Notes: generated by a model not told the origin, from the letters alone. DNA of 64,000 nucleotides from Hydractinia symbiolongicarpus (GCF_029227915.1 NC_079877.1:24205851-24269850); one strand, 5' to 3'; shown: positions 1 to 12,904, numbered from the stretch's first letter. A program made the numbers and translations.

Positions 1-206
1 TAATGGCTGCAAATTTAATTGACACCGCAAGGTAAGCAGTAAAAGGAATAGATCAGAGCATGCCTTGGACAGATAGCACCACAGTATTTCATTAGATTAG
101 GTTAGGGAAAAAGTAAATAAGCTATATCTCAATAACAGATTATGTAAATAGCCGGATTTGGAAAATATGGGAGGCAAGATCTACTGGAGATATGTACCAA
201 AACGTA

Positions 207-582
207 AAATCCATCTGAAACAGGTAGTGCAGGTTGTAATGAGAATGAAGTACTTAAGAAATGCTTTTTTGATCCAAAATGGACTACAGACAGATCTTCT
301 TCGCACAAAGATGTACACACTAATTACAGGAAAAATATAAAAGCAGAAGCAAAGTTGAGAAAAGAAATCATAGCTACAACAAGTGAGAAACAAAAATCCA
401 ACACTAAACAACAGATTGAGGTTGCACAAGATTTACTAAAAATATCCAAATATAAGAAAAATATGAGGATACAAAAGAAATTGGTCATAGAAATAAAAAA
501 GTTGGACAAGACAAGTTTAAAAACGACAATCAGATTGTATCTTGGAACGTTTATAAAGTCTGGTTTTATGGTTCGTTTTTAA
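207..582 (+). other. Unrecognised lysine-rich open stretch
   Basis: One plus-strand frame is open for about 118 codons from just after a TAA near 206 to the TAA at 580-582. It has no convincing ATG near its start. It reads as a polar, Lys/Gln/Thr-rich helical sequence (for example KSNTKQQIEVAQDLLKIS) that I do not recognise. It lies downstream of the last visible exon of the minus-strand RhoGEF gene, so it is either in an intron of that gene, a fragment of a mobile-element ORF, or chance. No downstream exon of the RhoGEF gene was identified in 1-699. Confidence 0.2.
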
Positions 583-699
583 CTAGTCATCCTTGTTCAA
601 AACAGTGAAACAACAGGAAATATTTTACAGCGTATAAATATGGTGATTCCACTGCAATTTATGTTATCTCTAACACCAAAGAAACTAACAAATACATAC

Positions 700-3600
700 C
701 TTTCGTTTCAATTCAAAGTCATCTAGTTCTTCAAATAAATCTTTTGCTGATGTTAGAGAATCCCCAATGTCTGTCCTTGACTCAAGTATGCTGGTTATTT
801 GTAACAAAGGTTGTGAAACCTGTTAAGAAATCAAAATGAAAAAATAAATGAAAAAAAATTAGGTATCCCATAATAAAAAATGAAAATACATTGCTTTCAA
901 ATTAACATAACAATATTTAATACTTGCCTCTGCAAATTGTTTTTCAAAGTTACAAAGCTCTCGTGCCTGTTCATGATATATTTTTTGATCATGCCAAAGT
1001 TTATCAATAATCTTTCCGTATGTGCTCAGCTTTTCAGTGCACACTTGCAACTGTGCCGAGTTATATCTTTCTAACGGTGATTGATCTCTTCGAGAGTGAC
1101 TTAATGGCTTGTTGACAATAGGAATTAACGTTTCAGCAATTTCAATTGTACATCTAATGTCATCGTTAACATCTTCAACCAGTTGTTCTTGTTGTTTCCC
1201 TTGTCGATCAATCATATCAATACTTGAAAAGGGTGTTTTGTCTGAGAAAGCCACTTGAATGTCGTTTAATCTCTGCTTTACCTTCATGCAGGTGTTTTGG
1301 AACCGTTCTACAGCCTAAAATTTTTAGACTATTCTTTAGTATCGTATGTAGTATTTACAATTTAGCATGACAACCTATTAATTTTTTTTCATTTTAAGCC
1401 ATTCTTACATAATAATAGACATGAGACAAAAGTATGTTTTCTCTAAATATCATAAATAAGCAACCCACTGTGGTATATTCCACCCATTCAAAGATATTAA
1501 AGCCGTTGAATCCACCAAGTTCATCTGGTAACTGACTTTGTTCAACATATTCATCTAACATACCAATATTATCAAGAAAAATAATCTAAAAAAAATGTCA
1601 AATGTCTATTTTTGATGTTGTTTATATATAAAACAATATTTGACATTTGGCACATCGTTATTGCCTACTTCGCACTTTCCTTCACTCAAATTTTTTTCAG
1701 TTGTTTTAAAAGTTTCTTTTCAAAAAGTAAGGAAATTTTAAGCATTTTTTTTTTCTTACAGTCTTTTCAATGCTTTAGTTCATATTTCAAAAGAATTGAC
1801 CAAGTATAAGCTGTGAGTAAGGCACAAAAAAGGCAATATAAATCGATTTAACCACCCTTTACTAGAGCTATATAATACATTTAGGCATATTTTAACAGAA
1901 CAGCACCCTACTGCATCCTACATTGCATTCAATTTTTATTTGTTGTGCATATTATGCTATTGTTTGTTATTTCAACTCTCTGCGATTAGAATGAAATGTA
2001 GTTTCTTAGGATTTCGTTTTAATAATAATAATAGGCAAATGCATGAGTAATCGTATGTTTTCCCAGGCATTTAAATATTTAAGCACGTCAAATAGAAGTT
2101 TCACGTACCTTGTGCTTAGATAGACTTTGGATATGTTTAGGATCATTACTTCCAAAATGTCTTTGTAGAAATCCTTGTGGTTTAAGTAGTAGAATATGCT
2201 GTATTTTTTCTTCAGAAAATAACTATAACAACAATATGATTTAAAGTTTGGAATAAATAATAATAAAAGGGATTGAATAACATGCTTGATGCCCCTGGCA
2301 GTTAATCAAGCATGTTATCCTATTTTGACTTTTAAGGTGGGTGCTTATTGAATGGTGGTGATAAATTGAGAGGGGTGCTTATAAAAAATGTCATTTTGCG
2401 TCATATAAGTTTTTTTTTTAGGAAAAATTATAAAAACAAGAAATATATGTAACAATTAAAAATAACTGAAAATAAATTTTATGGGTAAATTTCCCCTACA
2501 TAATAAAATTAGCGCTTTTCATCCTCATATTAAAAAACGCTACAGCCCCTGGGATCAAAGTTGAACCTGCTTAAGGGTAGATATAAACATTTTGACATAA
2601 AATTTAATGCTGTGCATAATTTAAGAACAAAACTGTCTTAAAGTTATTTTCTAAAGCATCTGAATAAGCACTCCCTTTCAAAAACTTTCAAGTGCTTACT
2701 TGTATGTACTTTAGAATAGATTTCACGTTGTTCCATTTATTACTTTGTCGATTAATTATGACCACAAACTTGTATTCATTCCACAGTAGTCTATAAAAAA
2801 ACAAAGTAATAAATTTCAAGTAGACAGAGTACACCTTTATGTATGTGAATAATTGTGTAGACTAAGGTGTATTACATTTTTACCCTTTAAATGCCATAAA
2901 AATATAAATAAAAATCCTTTATCTTCGAAGGTTAATTCCAAAACAACATCTGTAAGGTTGGACATACTTAGCTGTGTCTTGTAAAAAAGTGATTGCGTTT
3001 TTAAAGTCATCTTCAGTATACGACTCCACTCCATGTGAGCAAATCACAAGCGGGTTGTTTTCTTTATCCTTTCCACCTAGAAAAGAATAAGACAAGAGTG
3101 TAGAAACAAACTATAACACAAATTAACAAAAAAATGAAATAATTTTACAAGTCATATATTTTGTTTTTCAGTATATGCGATGAAAGATTAGGATCAAGGA
3201 AAATTTAAAGCTTGTTTCCATCACCCAATTTATGTTTGTAAATAAATAAAAATGCTCTTAATTAATCTAAAAAATCTTCTCTGTAAAAATTCCTCTCTTT
3301 ATGTAACATTTGTAACAGATTAAATTGAGGATTGATCAAAAATAAAATTGTCAATAATGATGTGGACCCTACAAATTATATGTCAGAGAGATCAAAGAAG
3401 AATGGTCTTGTTGGTAAGGTTAGGGCTGCAAATTATCTCTTCACTTCACACTTCTCTTCCTTGAAATTTCTATAACTTAGGAAAGCATTATCCAGGAAAT
3501 ATAAATTAATCATATGTGAATTATATCCAGAAGTATTAATTACGGTGTGCAACAAGTTTTTCTCATTACGACTGCAAATGTTTTTGTTTCTAAGGTGATG

Positions 3601-4434
3601 TTCTTTTGCCAATAAACTGACCTGAATCCTTTTCTTTTCATGTCAGTTTATGCTTAAAATGCTTAGGCTTTGTTTGTTAAACAATTTATGAAGGAAATGT
3701 GGCAATATTCAGGCTAAATTTTATCTTGCACCTTTTCTGGGAAAACAAAAATATTAGGAAAATGTCATAATTATTTCGTATTTATTTAGGTGAAGATTAT
3801 CTAATTTGTAGCCACTGTAAATAACCAATGGCCTCTCTTGAATAAATATTCATGGTAAGCATTAAATCCGTCATTTATGTTAAAGCTGGTGACAGAGTCT
3901 ATGCTAAAAATTGTAAGGATTTTCTATAACTGCTTGAATTTATATTCATTTAAAAATTAAATACATACCATTCAAAAATACTGCTTTTTGTTGCAACACA
4001 TGAGCAATTTCCAATATCTTTACAGTTGACACAATGGGAAGGACTTCTAAAAGATATAAACAGATTAACTTTTAATTGAATTTAGCTGGTTAAATCAATA
4101 TGCATTAAACTAAAAATATAAAACTTAATGTTTACTATAAAAACAGCTTCTTTCTTTTAAGGTGTATATATCCACAAGCCATAATTATTAAAAATATCAC
4201 ATTCAAAGGGGAAGTTAACCCAAAAATTATTTTTAATTTGTAGTTTTCACAAAGTTTCAAGAGCATGTTTTAAAAGGTTGTTACAGTAAAGGATTTGTGC
4301 TCCATAATCATTCTAATGCTATTAATATAGACAAATTTAATTAAATTATATATACCAGTTTCATGACTTTTCTCCAAACCTTCATTCTTTACATCACTTT
4401 CAACTAACTGAACATCTAATTGCTCTTGTGACAT
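700..4434 (-). CDS. MCF2L: CRAL-TRIO/Sec14 + spectrin RhoGEF, MCF2/MCF2L (DBS)-like, 5' portion
   Basis: Hand-built model: complement(join(700..819, 928..1314, 1469..1585, 2109..2222, 2700..2790, 2968..3076, 3969..4046, 4356..4434)); all phases agree and the first exon starts with ATG at 4434. The product opens with a short acidic leader, then a CRAL-TRIO/Sec14 domain (exons from 4046 down to 1469) with DBS-like landmarks such as FLNGGKDKENN, LLLKPQGFLQRHFG and LDEYVEQSQLPDELGG. The next two exons encode alpha-helical spectrin-like sequence including RTDIGDSLTSAKDLFEELDD, which resembles the DBS spectrin repeat. In this family a DH-PH module activating Rho GTPases follows; it is not in the window, because the exon at 700 ends in a donor (GTATGT) and continues beyond the left edge. 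The family also includes SESTD1, PLEKHG4 and Trio/Kalirin; DBS is my best match. The intron at 820-927 uses a GC donor. Confidence 0.72.
820..927 (-). other. GC-AG intron in the RhoGEF gene
   Basis: The exon 928-1314 ends in ...CAATTTGCAGAG followed by GCAAGT, and the next exon starts after ...TTAACAG at 819. Joining at GC keeps phase 0 and gives a continuous product. Using the nearby GT (one base into the next codon) shifts the frame and meets a TGA within about 14 codons. The GCAAGT context after AG is the usual one for the minor class of GC donors. Confidence 0.75.
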
Positions 4435-6782
4435 GGTTTTATGTGAGCATAATGGGAGATTTCTTTACTCAAACTACAATGTATATAAAATTATCAAACA
4501 TTAAACATAATTCAACGCTTTTCCCAAAGTATTTAAATTCCCTGGTGACATTGTATTAGAACTATACTATGCACAGCATTGACATACTGCATGGCAGTGA
4601 GAGGGATTTAATTCGCAGTCTCCGAACTAGTAGTCACAGACAAACTCACTACATTGTGCGGCAATATAGAATATCCAGATGCCGTATAAGATTCACCTAT
4701 AAAAATTATCTGGTTTTCCCCAACATTTTATTTCTTTGATTTTTAAAAATAAATCAAAGGTGTTACATTTTATTTTTTACAGCGATCAAACAATTCTAAA
4801 AAGACTATGCATTTATACAATTTTAGGAAAACACCAAGCAAACCAATTTTGCTGATTTGCAAGCTAAACTTAATTCATAAGCATTCAAAGATTGTTTTCT
4901 TAATTGCTTTCCACATAATTAGCTATAAAATTTATGTGTCAGCCATATTGCGCTATCGAAAGGGACAGAGAAAACAAATCAAGTTAGCCATAAATATAGC
5001 TCACTGCTGTTTATTAAATCAATTTTGATTTAATAATAATTGTATTCTTTTTTCATATAATTATCACTAAATAGCTACCAATATTCATCACATTTATGAG
5101 ATATTATTTAACGACCCACAAAAAAGCTAGAAATCGAAAAGTTTATAATAATATTCTGAATAACCCACAATTTCTCTGGCCAAATTAGGGGATAATTTCA
5201 TTCCATAAAATTTCCTGACTTATCAGACAACCTGAATGATGTTTTAATACAAACAATAAAAAAAAACTTTAAACCTAAGCATTGCTGTGCATAAAAACAA
5301 AATTCCAGTAAACAATCAAACAATTTGGAGCAAAATCAGATAAAATAAGTCAATGAAAATAATACAAAGTGCAGCACAATTAAAAATAGAAATAACTTTT
5401 TGTCTGCTACTTCAAATTTTTTTTATGTTTCACTTATCACAAACTTGATAAGTTACTTTTTCAGCTCCATGACATATATTTTTAAATTCGTTATGTCATT
5501 ATGACATCAATATAATGTAAATATTTACATAATAGTCTAATGATAGATAAAATAATGTGGTATTATTTCTAAATATATACCTAACATCATGAAAATCTTG
5601 TATATAGTTAAACCTAATTTTGTACACTTCTTGTTGTCTTTTGTCTAAAACGTCTAAAATTGTCTAAAATTTGCAATTCTATGTCTATTTTAAAGTGTTT
5701 AAGAAGAAATAGTTTTGGACATTGGACACCTTGGAACTTTGTTGTTATTACTTTCACTGGGATTTATTCTCTTAGTTTGCTGTCTTTGTGTCCACGAAAT
5801 AATCCCTACACAAGATACTTTGACAACTGATTCAAATGTGACAAAGGTTTATGTACCTGTATCAAAGATAATATCTCCCAAATAGGTGGTTAAGCTTCAG
5901 TTCGGCTTAGGTTACAAGATATTTTATTTAACAAGCTTTATAAACACAAAAAATCGTAACAAATAAGAAAGGAAAGATAATATAAGTTCGGCTCATCCAG
6001 GAAAGGTCTGATCTTTATAATATATGAAATACTTAGTTTTTAAGATTTCAATAAGTGCACAAATAAAACCTCCAGGTTCTCATTGATCACTGAGTTAAAC
6101 AGTGAACTAAATAATAGAATGTTTTGATCCTTAGAAACATCATCCAATACAATATATACATGTGATTACATGTATTGACAGATTTTTCTCAGTAAGGTAA
6201 GAAATTGTGGTTCACATTGTTGATATATTAACTCAGTTAGTACAAGGTTTAATAAAACACTAGGTTGAACCGAGCATTAAAGATAAGAATTTTGGGACAG
6301 CTTATTCTTTTTGTATACCTCTGTGATTTTATTAGTGCTGGCAGAGGTTAGGGTCAGAATACCAAAGATCACATTTGGATAAATCCAAAGATCACATAAG
6401 AATCAAGTTAAAACCTACTTCAAATAAACGCTTAACTAGTTAAGGCTGACCTGAGCTGGCAGTATTTTGCAAACCACTTTCAGTCTGAATTGTTCTTATT
6501 TTGTTTTTCTAATGATACAAATTGTATTCATGATAGATAGATCAAGTAGATAGATCAAGTCAAGGAAAGGCGAGTCAAAAGGAATAAATTTAAATTAAGA
6601 TTGTTCTTATAGTTTTCTAAGCAATAATTTCAGTCTAAAGCCGTTCTTTTTTTTGAGCAAAATCTGAATCTTGTGTTCTTATAAAATTTATTCCTATCAA
6701 AAACTATGTATCAGATCTTGCGTGATAAACAAAAGAGCAACATGATCAAAGAAATCTAGTGAAACAAAGAAATATAGATATT

Positions 6783-6895
6783 TAATGCTCATTTTGAACT
6801 ACGCAGACCTAATTAGGGTTTGCACCCTATCAGACAATTTCGTGCAACATCTAACAACCCACACGGTGTGCCATCTCCCCAATATACCTCAACAC
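6783..6895 (-). repeat. Truncated tRNA-derived SINE copy (family 1)
   Basis: The stretch TAATGCTCATTTTGAACTAC followed by the segment ending CCATCTCCCCAAT matches the central body of the SINE copies at 32.3, 33.8 and 46.5 kb. It lacks the tRNA-like head and the tetranucleotide tail. Confidence 0.6.
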
Positions 6896-7779
6896 TGGGT
6901 GAAGTGAATGAACCTTATTTTTTGTAGCTACTAGCTAGGCTCTATGATGGGTCAATAAACAAAAGTGAGAAGCCAGCTTGTCTTTATTTGACCAATCTAC
7001 CTTCACTTTCGTTTGTAAGAAGCTAAAAATATTAACTTTATTTCGGCGAAATAAAAAATTCTTAGAACAAAAAATTTTACTTTACGAAAAGTATCGGAAT
7101 AGTAAACCCAAACACAACAAACTTCTCCTGCGATCAGACGGTCAGATGTTCTGATTTTTATTATTTTTGTTCATTTATTGTATCCATGATTATGCAAATT
7201 ATGCTACGATACATGACCTGGTTTCTACACTGTTTATCTTGAAATTGCCCGTGCGCCAACCACAAAATCTGATTATTTATTTGCTTGAAAATTCTTATCC
7301 GTAAGCATACGCAAAAATTTAGGCATAAAAAAGATGAATAAGCAGTTTTATTGATTTTTTTAAGTGTTAAAAGTTCACTTCCGCCATTACATAAAAAATA
7401 AAACGCTCGCGCTGGCAATTAGTTTTCGAAACTCTGCTATCACAAAAAAACTTGCTGACTACTTCCTTCCTGTCTGTACGCAGCGCGAGAGCAATACTCC
7501 TGGTTTTTATTTACCACATGAGAAATTTAGTCCAATTTTAAAAAGTTCATTATGCAACGAAAATAATGACAGTGACGGCGATTGACGATATTAGATTGAC
7601 GTTCCATTATTTTTTTTCTCACTGGTCCTACACATTGTAAAGAATTTTCTTTGTTTCACCCTCCGTCTTCTGAGGATCTTGGTTGCTAAATGGCTGTTAA
7701 AGTGTTCCTCTAATTTGTAGCCCAGCTAAAGAGCATAATTTTACAACAGGGTCAAAAGCATGCGAATTTCTGTTTGAAC

Positions 7780-7810
7780 GGGGGAGGGAGGTGGGTTGTG
7801 GGGGTGGGGG
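7780..7810 (+). other. G-rich tract with quadruplex potential
   Basis: Runs of five, three, three, five and five G separated by 1-6 bases lie within about 31 bp, unlike the surrounding AT-rich DNA. A second G-rich patch is at about 8099-8119. The pattern satisfies the usual four-G-run rule for a quadruplex; whether one forms is unknown. Confidence 0.4.
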
Positions 7811-8182
7811 TGTGAAGGTTACAAACAAACAAAAAAAGATTAAGGATGGAAATACAGCATTTTTTTATAAGAAACCACTTTATAATAAACTGGCTAGTCA
7901 CCTTTCAATAAATTAAGAAACCTTTACTAGCTGTGACAACTTTGTTCTCAAATGCCTCCCATCAATCAATGGCATTTAAATGGCTTTCAAGTATTATTAC
8001 CTGGAATTTGGACGAATTCGAGTAGGTTATCCTGACAAATCGAAAGAATTCCTAAAAAATGACGATTTTAACAAAACAGACGTCATTTTTGATTTAGGAA
8101 GGGGGGGATGGGGGGTGGTAAGAAGTGCGATATATAATGTTCAAAACAAAACCCCGAAAGGTTACATGACGAAGCCTGTTCG

Positions 8183-8247
8183 CACCCTCGTCCCAGGGTT
8201 TTTGGTCTTTTTTTTGATATGACAGAAAACCCTGGGGACGAAGGTGA
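8183..8247. repeat. Small inverted-repeat element, CCTCGTCCC family
   Basis: CACCCTCGTCCCAGGGTTTT on the left faces AAAACCCTGGGGACGAAGGTG on the right (quoted arms differ by an indel and a mismatch), around a T-rich centre of about 22 bp. The same ends recur at eight or more other sites in the window. Confidence 0.65.
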
Positions 8248-9282
8248 GACTGTTCGTTGAAAAATGAACCGTAATAAACGTTTAAATTATTATTATATTG
8301 AAAGCCATCGAGCTTATTGAAAAAGACAACTTTGCGTCAGGTACAAAATAGAGAAAAAGGTCGGACTAAGCAAGCCTTTCTTATTTGTCTATATTTTCAA
8401 TTTTTCCACACAAACTAAAGATTGATCCATATATGATCGATGGGTGCGCACGTTCCGAGGTGAACGCACCACACTTTTTTTTCGTTTTTTGTAAGCAACT
8501 TCGTTTTTCCTTTTCAGATTCGGTGTTTGATTTTAGCCTTAACGTTGTTAACAAGAACCTAGGCGTGATAATCAAACAAGATTTTAACTTCAGACTTTCG
8601 TAAGAAACTTTTTGTGGTAGGTTGCTTTGTTGGATATCTAGATTTAAGTCTTGGTTCCTTGACGTAAAATTTTCTGACCAGTTGCTTACGTTTTGACCGA
8701 AATCTCAGCATTCGCCATTAGCAATTCAGTTACTTATTAAAAACGAGTTTCATAGCAACAGTTATTTTATATCAATTACAAACAGAAATAAGCAATTATT
8801 TCCCAAAATATTTAAAAATTTCTCCTAAGTGGTACTCCTTATTTGTCCCCTTAAATTTTATGTAAAAAATTTACTCTTGAAATCAAGATGCTGCGAGAAA
8901 AAACAATATAAAACACATCAAAACATCTTTATCCTTTATTCTTCATAAATAGCAAAATATGGATAATGTTAAAAAAAGAAACTGCCACTTGAAAAAAATA
9001 AAATTAAAATCAGCTTCTCTTTCGTATAAAAAACTTCAACTCTTTCAATGTTATCTATAAACTTTTCCTGTACAAAATAAATCATCCACGAATATCACAA
9101 ACTCAGTTAGATGTACCTTTTTCTCTTTTATGACACCAGACCGTACGGCCTAAAACTGCCAAGCCGAACATGTGTACTAAAGACGCCTCCCTGTCACTAC
9201 TGGCTCAAGGCTTGGCAAAACAATCTTTGACCTGATAAAAACATACACATTAAGACTGACTGAGGTTCGTTGCGAGTTCGTT

Positions 9283-12200
9283 TTATTTCGGTGTAACAGG
9301 TTTCAAACCGAAAGAAAGTCTCGGTCTCGAATTCTTTTTGTTGAGTATCATCTCCTGAGCTTTTTTCTCGGTTTTCTTGTAATTGTGTTCAAGTCGACGC
9401 TTCTCCTCTTCTAACTCGCGTTGTTTTTCAAGCATGCTCAATCGCTCCTCCGCCTAGTGAAAATAACACAGTATGTTACAACACAATTCTTTTTTAATTT
9501 CTTAACTGTTTTCGGCAAATAGGTGAGGAAGTGGCCTATTCAAATTTAGACGAAAGAAGTTGTCAATAAGCACGTATTTTTTTTTTTAATTTTCTGTCCA
9601 AAAGTAATAACCGAAGTGAAAAAAACAATCTTTTATTCCACGGTTCCGGAAAGTAAATACAGTTTAAAAAAAAACTTTTTCACAACAAAAGTCGGGTTTC
9701 TTGCCATGACATTTGAGATCATAAACAGTTCATGTACTAGGCAATGCTTTTGCATAGTAAGTAAGCATCTAACCTTACCTTAAGGTAATACTATTAAAAA
9801 AAATGATTTTTAAATATAGACCAGCAGCAAAATTTATTTATTTAGATGTAAGGTAAACCTAAAAACGTTTTAATCTCATTTTCTTGTTAAAATTAACGGT
9901 TGCTTTCTTGTTTTCTTGTTAAAATTAACGGTTTTCACGTATTTTTTGTTTTGTGATTTCATGGTCCCACAAACATTTGTGGGACCATGAAATCACAAAA
10001 CAAAAAATACGTGAAATACAAGTTTAGCTTACGTAAAGTTCCGAAGTGACATTTTATGTCGGCAGAAAATTGCCACAATTAAAATCACTTAGAAAGGCTG
10101 AAAACGTTTATATGTAAAAATTGAAAGGGAGCAATAATGGAGGTAGCTTATACGCAACAAACACGTATACGAATCGCAATCTCACATTATGGTAATACTC
10201 ACCAGTTTGCCCTCAATTTCGTGAACTTTTTCATACGCTGCTTCCACCTCCTTCTTTAGTTTTTCAATTTCAACTTTCAGTTGCTCCTAAATTGAAAACC
10301 GTAATATACTCCTTTCCTTTTTTTTGTCTTCGAAAAACAATTAATTGTAAATCTAAAAACGCTTTAGCACAAGAAAGGAGTAAAACTAATCTGAATAAAT
10401 TCATTATAACGAGAAATCTTGTATTACATTTAAACAAACACAGCAAAAAATACAAAAATACTAATAAAATAATTATTATCATTATTCCGAATATTTAAAC
10501 AGGATAAAGCCACTTCAGTGTTGGAAACACTGTTATTAATGTGGGTCCTGTGTTCTGAATGTATACATTAGGTGTACACCGGCTAGCCTATCCAATTTCC
10601 CTCACATGGCATGGTAATCGTGGCTGTGGTAAGACACTTGCGCTGTGGACCGAACCACGGACGTTGTGATTACGAAGCAAACACCATAACCACTGGGCCA
10701 CGCGCCACTAACCCAGATTTTGTTTTTCACAAACAAGTTTACACTCCTATTCAGAATTTTTACACAATCAGAGTTGCTATCAATTTGTGCTGTTACTAAC
10801 CTCCTTCCCTTTGAATTGCTCAGCAATTTCTTTGGTTCTTCTTTCATATTCTCCTTCAAGATGGTGTTCAACATGCTTTTTAGCATCCTCAACTTTTCGC
10901 ATAACTTCTTCATCTACATCAATCTTTCTTTTCGCAAGTTCTTCTTCCACACGCTTCATAACAACATCTTCAATTCTTCGTTGTGTTTCTTCCTCAATAA
11001 ACTTTGCTTGCATCTCTGAGGCACGTCTTGAAAGAATAATTTAAAAACATTATTAACAAATTTAAGAATATGAATCAATTCATGGAGAGTCAACATATAC
11101 ATTCTCATTTTATTACTTACATCTTTCTTTGTCTTTCCATCTCTTCTGTTTTTACACCGGGTTCGGCCCTAGTATCTTCATCATCATTACCATACTTATC
11201 TTTTCGTTTTGTAGATCTTCCAAACCTGTCCACACTGGGTGATCTGGAACGACTTCTTGAATACCTCCATTTCTTTCTTGATGATGGTGACTTACTTCTA
11301 TGACTGTGACGTCTTTTATGTCTGTCCTTATCTCGTTCACGTTCCTAAAGTATCACAACAAGTTCATATCGTGTCAGAAAGGCAAATTTTTTATAGGAAT
11401 AAAAATTGTTACAGTTAGTTATAAAATGAGGCAAAAAAAGGAAGCACATTTCCCTTACTCTGTTTAAGCTTTACAAGTGAAATTTTAAAAGTCACTCTTC
11501 ACAAAACTATGGTATTACTGAACTTGATGAGAGGGTAAATTTACTTCTTGATATTGGAGAGTTCATAGTCTGTCAAATACTAAAAAAAACCTAATTTTGT
11601 TGAAATTAATGAAACAGGATAAATTTTTTTAAGAGAAATATAATATAACATAATATAGATTTTTTTACTGAATCAACACTTTTTTGGTTGGTTTTCATAT
11701 TGTATTGCCATCTAGTTAGCCTAAAAACCCAAAGACTTTTATAAATACCATACATATCTGGATCCAAAAACAGCATTGGCATTTTTCTAGCCCCGGGTGG
11801 CACGACACTGTGTTTGGACTAGGGGTATGTGGACTATGGGTATAGACAAAAAAAAAAACTCAATAGGACTTCAGTCATAAAATAGAAACCCTTCATTTTA
11901 AAGAAAAATTGATGTGATGTGATGTTTTTTTAGTATATACTATTTAACTGTGGAACACTTCTGAATTTGCTTGCATCTCCTCCTGGTTGGGACAATTTTC
12001 TAAACAATTTTTGCTTTCCTCTTGCAGGCACAGTTGGTCAGGTTTAAAAATCAGGTGTCATGCATTCAAGAGATGAAATGAATGACTGCATGATATTCTA
12101 ATTTTTCTTTTCTTTTTACATTTTCCTTGCTTTTATTGTGCCTCAATGTTTCTGCACAATAATTTTTTACTATTCTTTGCCTCCAAGTAGTTTTAAAAAA

Positions 12201-12904
12201 ATTTAATGAATTATCTTTAAGTTTTTCCAAAATTAGACGAAAGTTTATTTATATACATTCTCTTATAATTTAAATTAATGTATTAATTCTACATGTGAGT
12301 TCATGCTGGTCAGCTATCCACTGCTACTTATAGAGTTTATAGCTCTTACCTATTTTGATTTAATTTCTAAATTCTTTTTTAAAGCTTTAATTCATTATTT
12401 TGCCTCTTTTTGTCAAGCCTTAATAAGAATAAGAAAAATTGCTCGGATTACCAAAATTTTAAGGGAGTTTAACTTAATATTAATGTTCCTTACAAAACAT
12501 GAAGTGCCTTCTCTGTTCACAATAAGGCATCAAAACAGGCCCAAAGAATTTTGAAATGGTGTAGTTGTGTTGCATTTACAAATGAGATGTACAGTTTACA
12601 AATTGGTTCCCTTATCAGACCTGCTTTAACCATTCTGTGTAGTTTACAAACAGGCCAGCGAGGATCACGTTTACAACATGGATAGGACAGTTTCACAGTT
12701 TTTAGCCACCAACATTCTTGTTTTAATTTAAACTGGGCATTCACTTTCAGCATTCAATAGCCTGAATGCTCAAAGAATCCAAAATCACTGGACATATGTT
12801 GTACATAATAAACAAGTACATATTACTAAATATACCTTTTGCTTCCTACGCCTAGGAGAAGAACTCCTACTTCTACTGCGGGATCCAGATCTGCTTCTGG
12901 GCAT
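9283..12904 (-). CDS. ARGLU1: ARGLU1, arginine and glutamate-rich protein 1
   Basis: Model: complement(join(9283..9453, 10203..10286, 10801..11026, 11121..11344, 12836..12904)), 257 aa, all phases consistent. Residues 1 to about 70 are an Arg/Ser domain (MPRSRSGSRSRSRSSS and repeated RS/SR pairs) with DRFGRSTKRKD, as in the vertebrate protein. The rest is a long charged helix: MERQRKIRASEMQAKFIEEE, RVEEELAKRK, then heptad-like Glu/Lys segments, ending in NSRPRLSFGLKP, which matches the conserved C-terminus of ARGLU1. Human ARGLU1 is 273 aa, so length fits. The known role is a nuclear protein working with Mediator and pre-mRNA splicing. A splice acceptor (GATTTAG) lies six bases before the ATG, so a 5' UTR exon or a trans-spliced leader is expected. 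An AATAAA is present on this strand at 8935-8940. Confidence 0.9.
9879..9933 (+). repeat. 23-bp direct repeat beside a palindrome
   Basis: TTTTCTTGTTAAAATTAACG plus GTT occurs at 9879-9901 and again at 9911-9933, immediately next to the palindrome that starts at 9933. The two copies are identical. Confidence 0.8.
9933..10016. repeat. Perfect 84-nt palindrome in an ARGLU1 intron
   Basis: The left arm 9933-9973 begins TTTCACGTATTTTTTG and ends GGTCCCACAAA; the right arm 9976-10016 is its exact reverse complement, with only CA between them. Each arm is 41 bp with no mismatch. It lies in the intron between the ARGLU1 exons ending at 9453 and starting at 10203. A transcript could fold into one long hairpin. 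Confidence 0.9.
10577..10712 (-). repeat. Diverged tRNA-derived SINE copy
   Basis: On the minus strand the head reads GGCGCGTGGCCCAGTGGTT, an A-box-like segment, followed by GTGGTTCGGTCC, a B-box-like segment. The adjoining TCCAATTTCCCTCACATGGC matches the body of SINE family 1. The copy sits in the ARGLU1 intron between exons 10286 and 10801. Confidence 0.55.

Larger units (their letters stand above)
4435..9282. other. Intergenic region, MCF2L-like to ARGLU1
   Basis: AT-rich, with no supportable gene. The small ORFs here lack recognisable domains and splice partners. It holds a truncated SINE copy (about 6783-6895), two G-rich patches (7780-7810 and about 8099-8119), one small inverted-repeat element (8183-8247) and a candidate polyadenylation signal for ARGLU1 (AATAAA on the minus strand at 8935-8940). 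The rest shows nothing I can name. The promoter of the RhoGEF gene should lie just above 4434, but no TATA box is evident. Confidence 0.6.

Noticed and set aside
7980-8222. 80-codon plus ORF
   Set aside because: Runs into an inverted-repeat element, has no recognisable domain and no exon partners.
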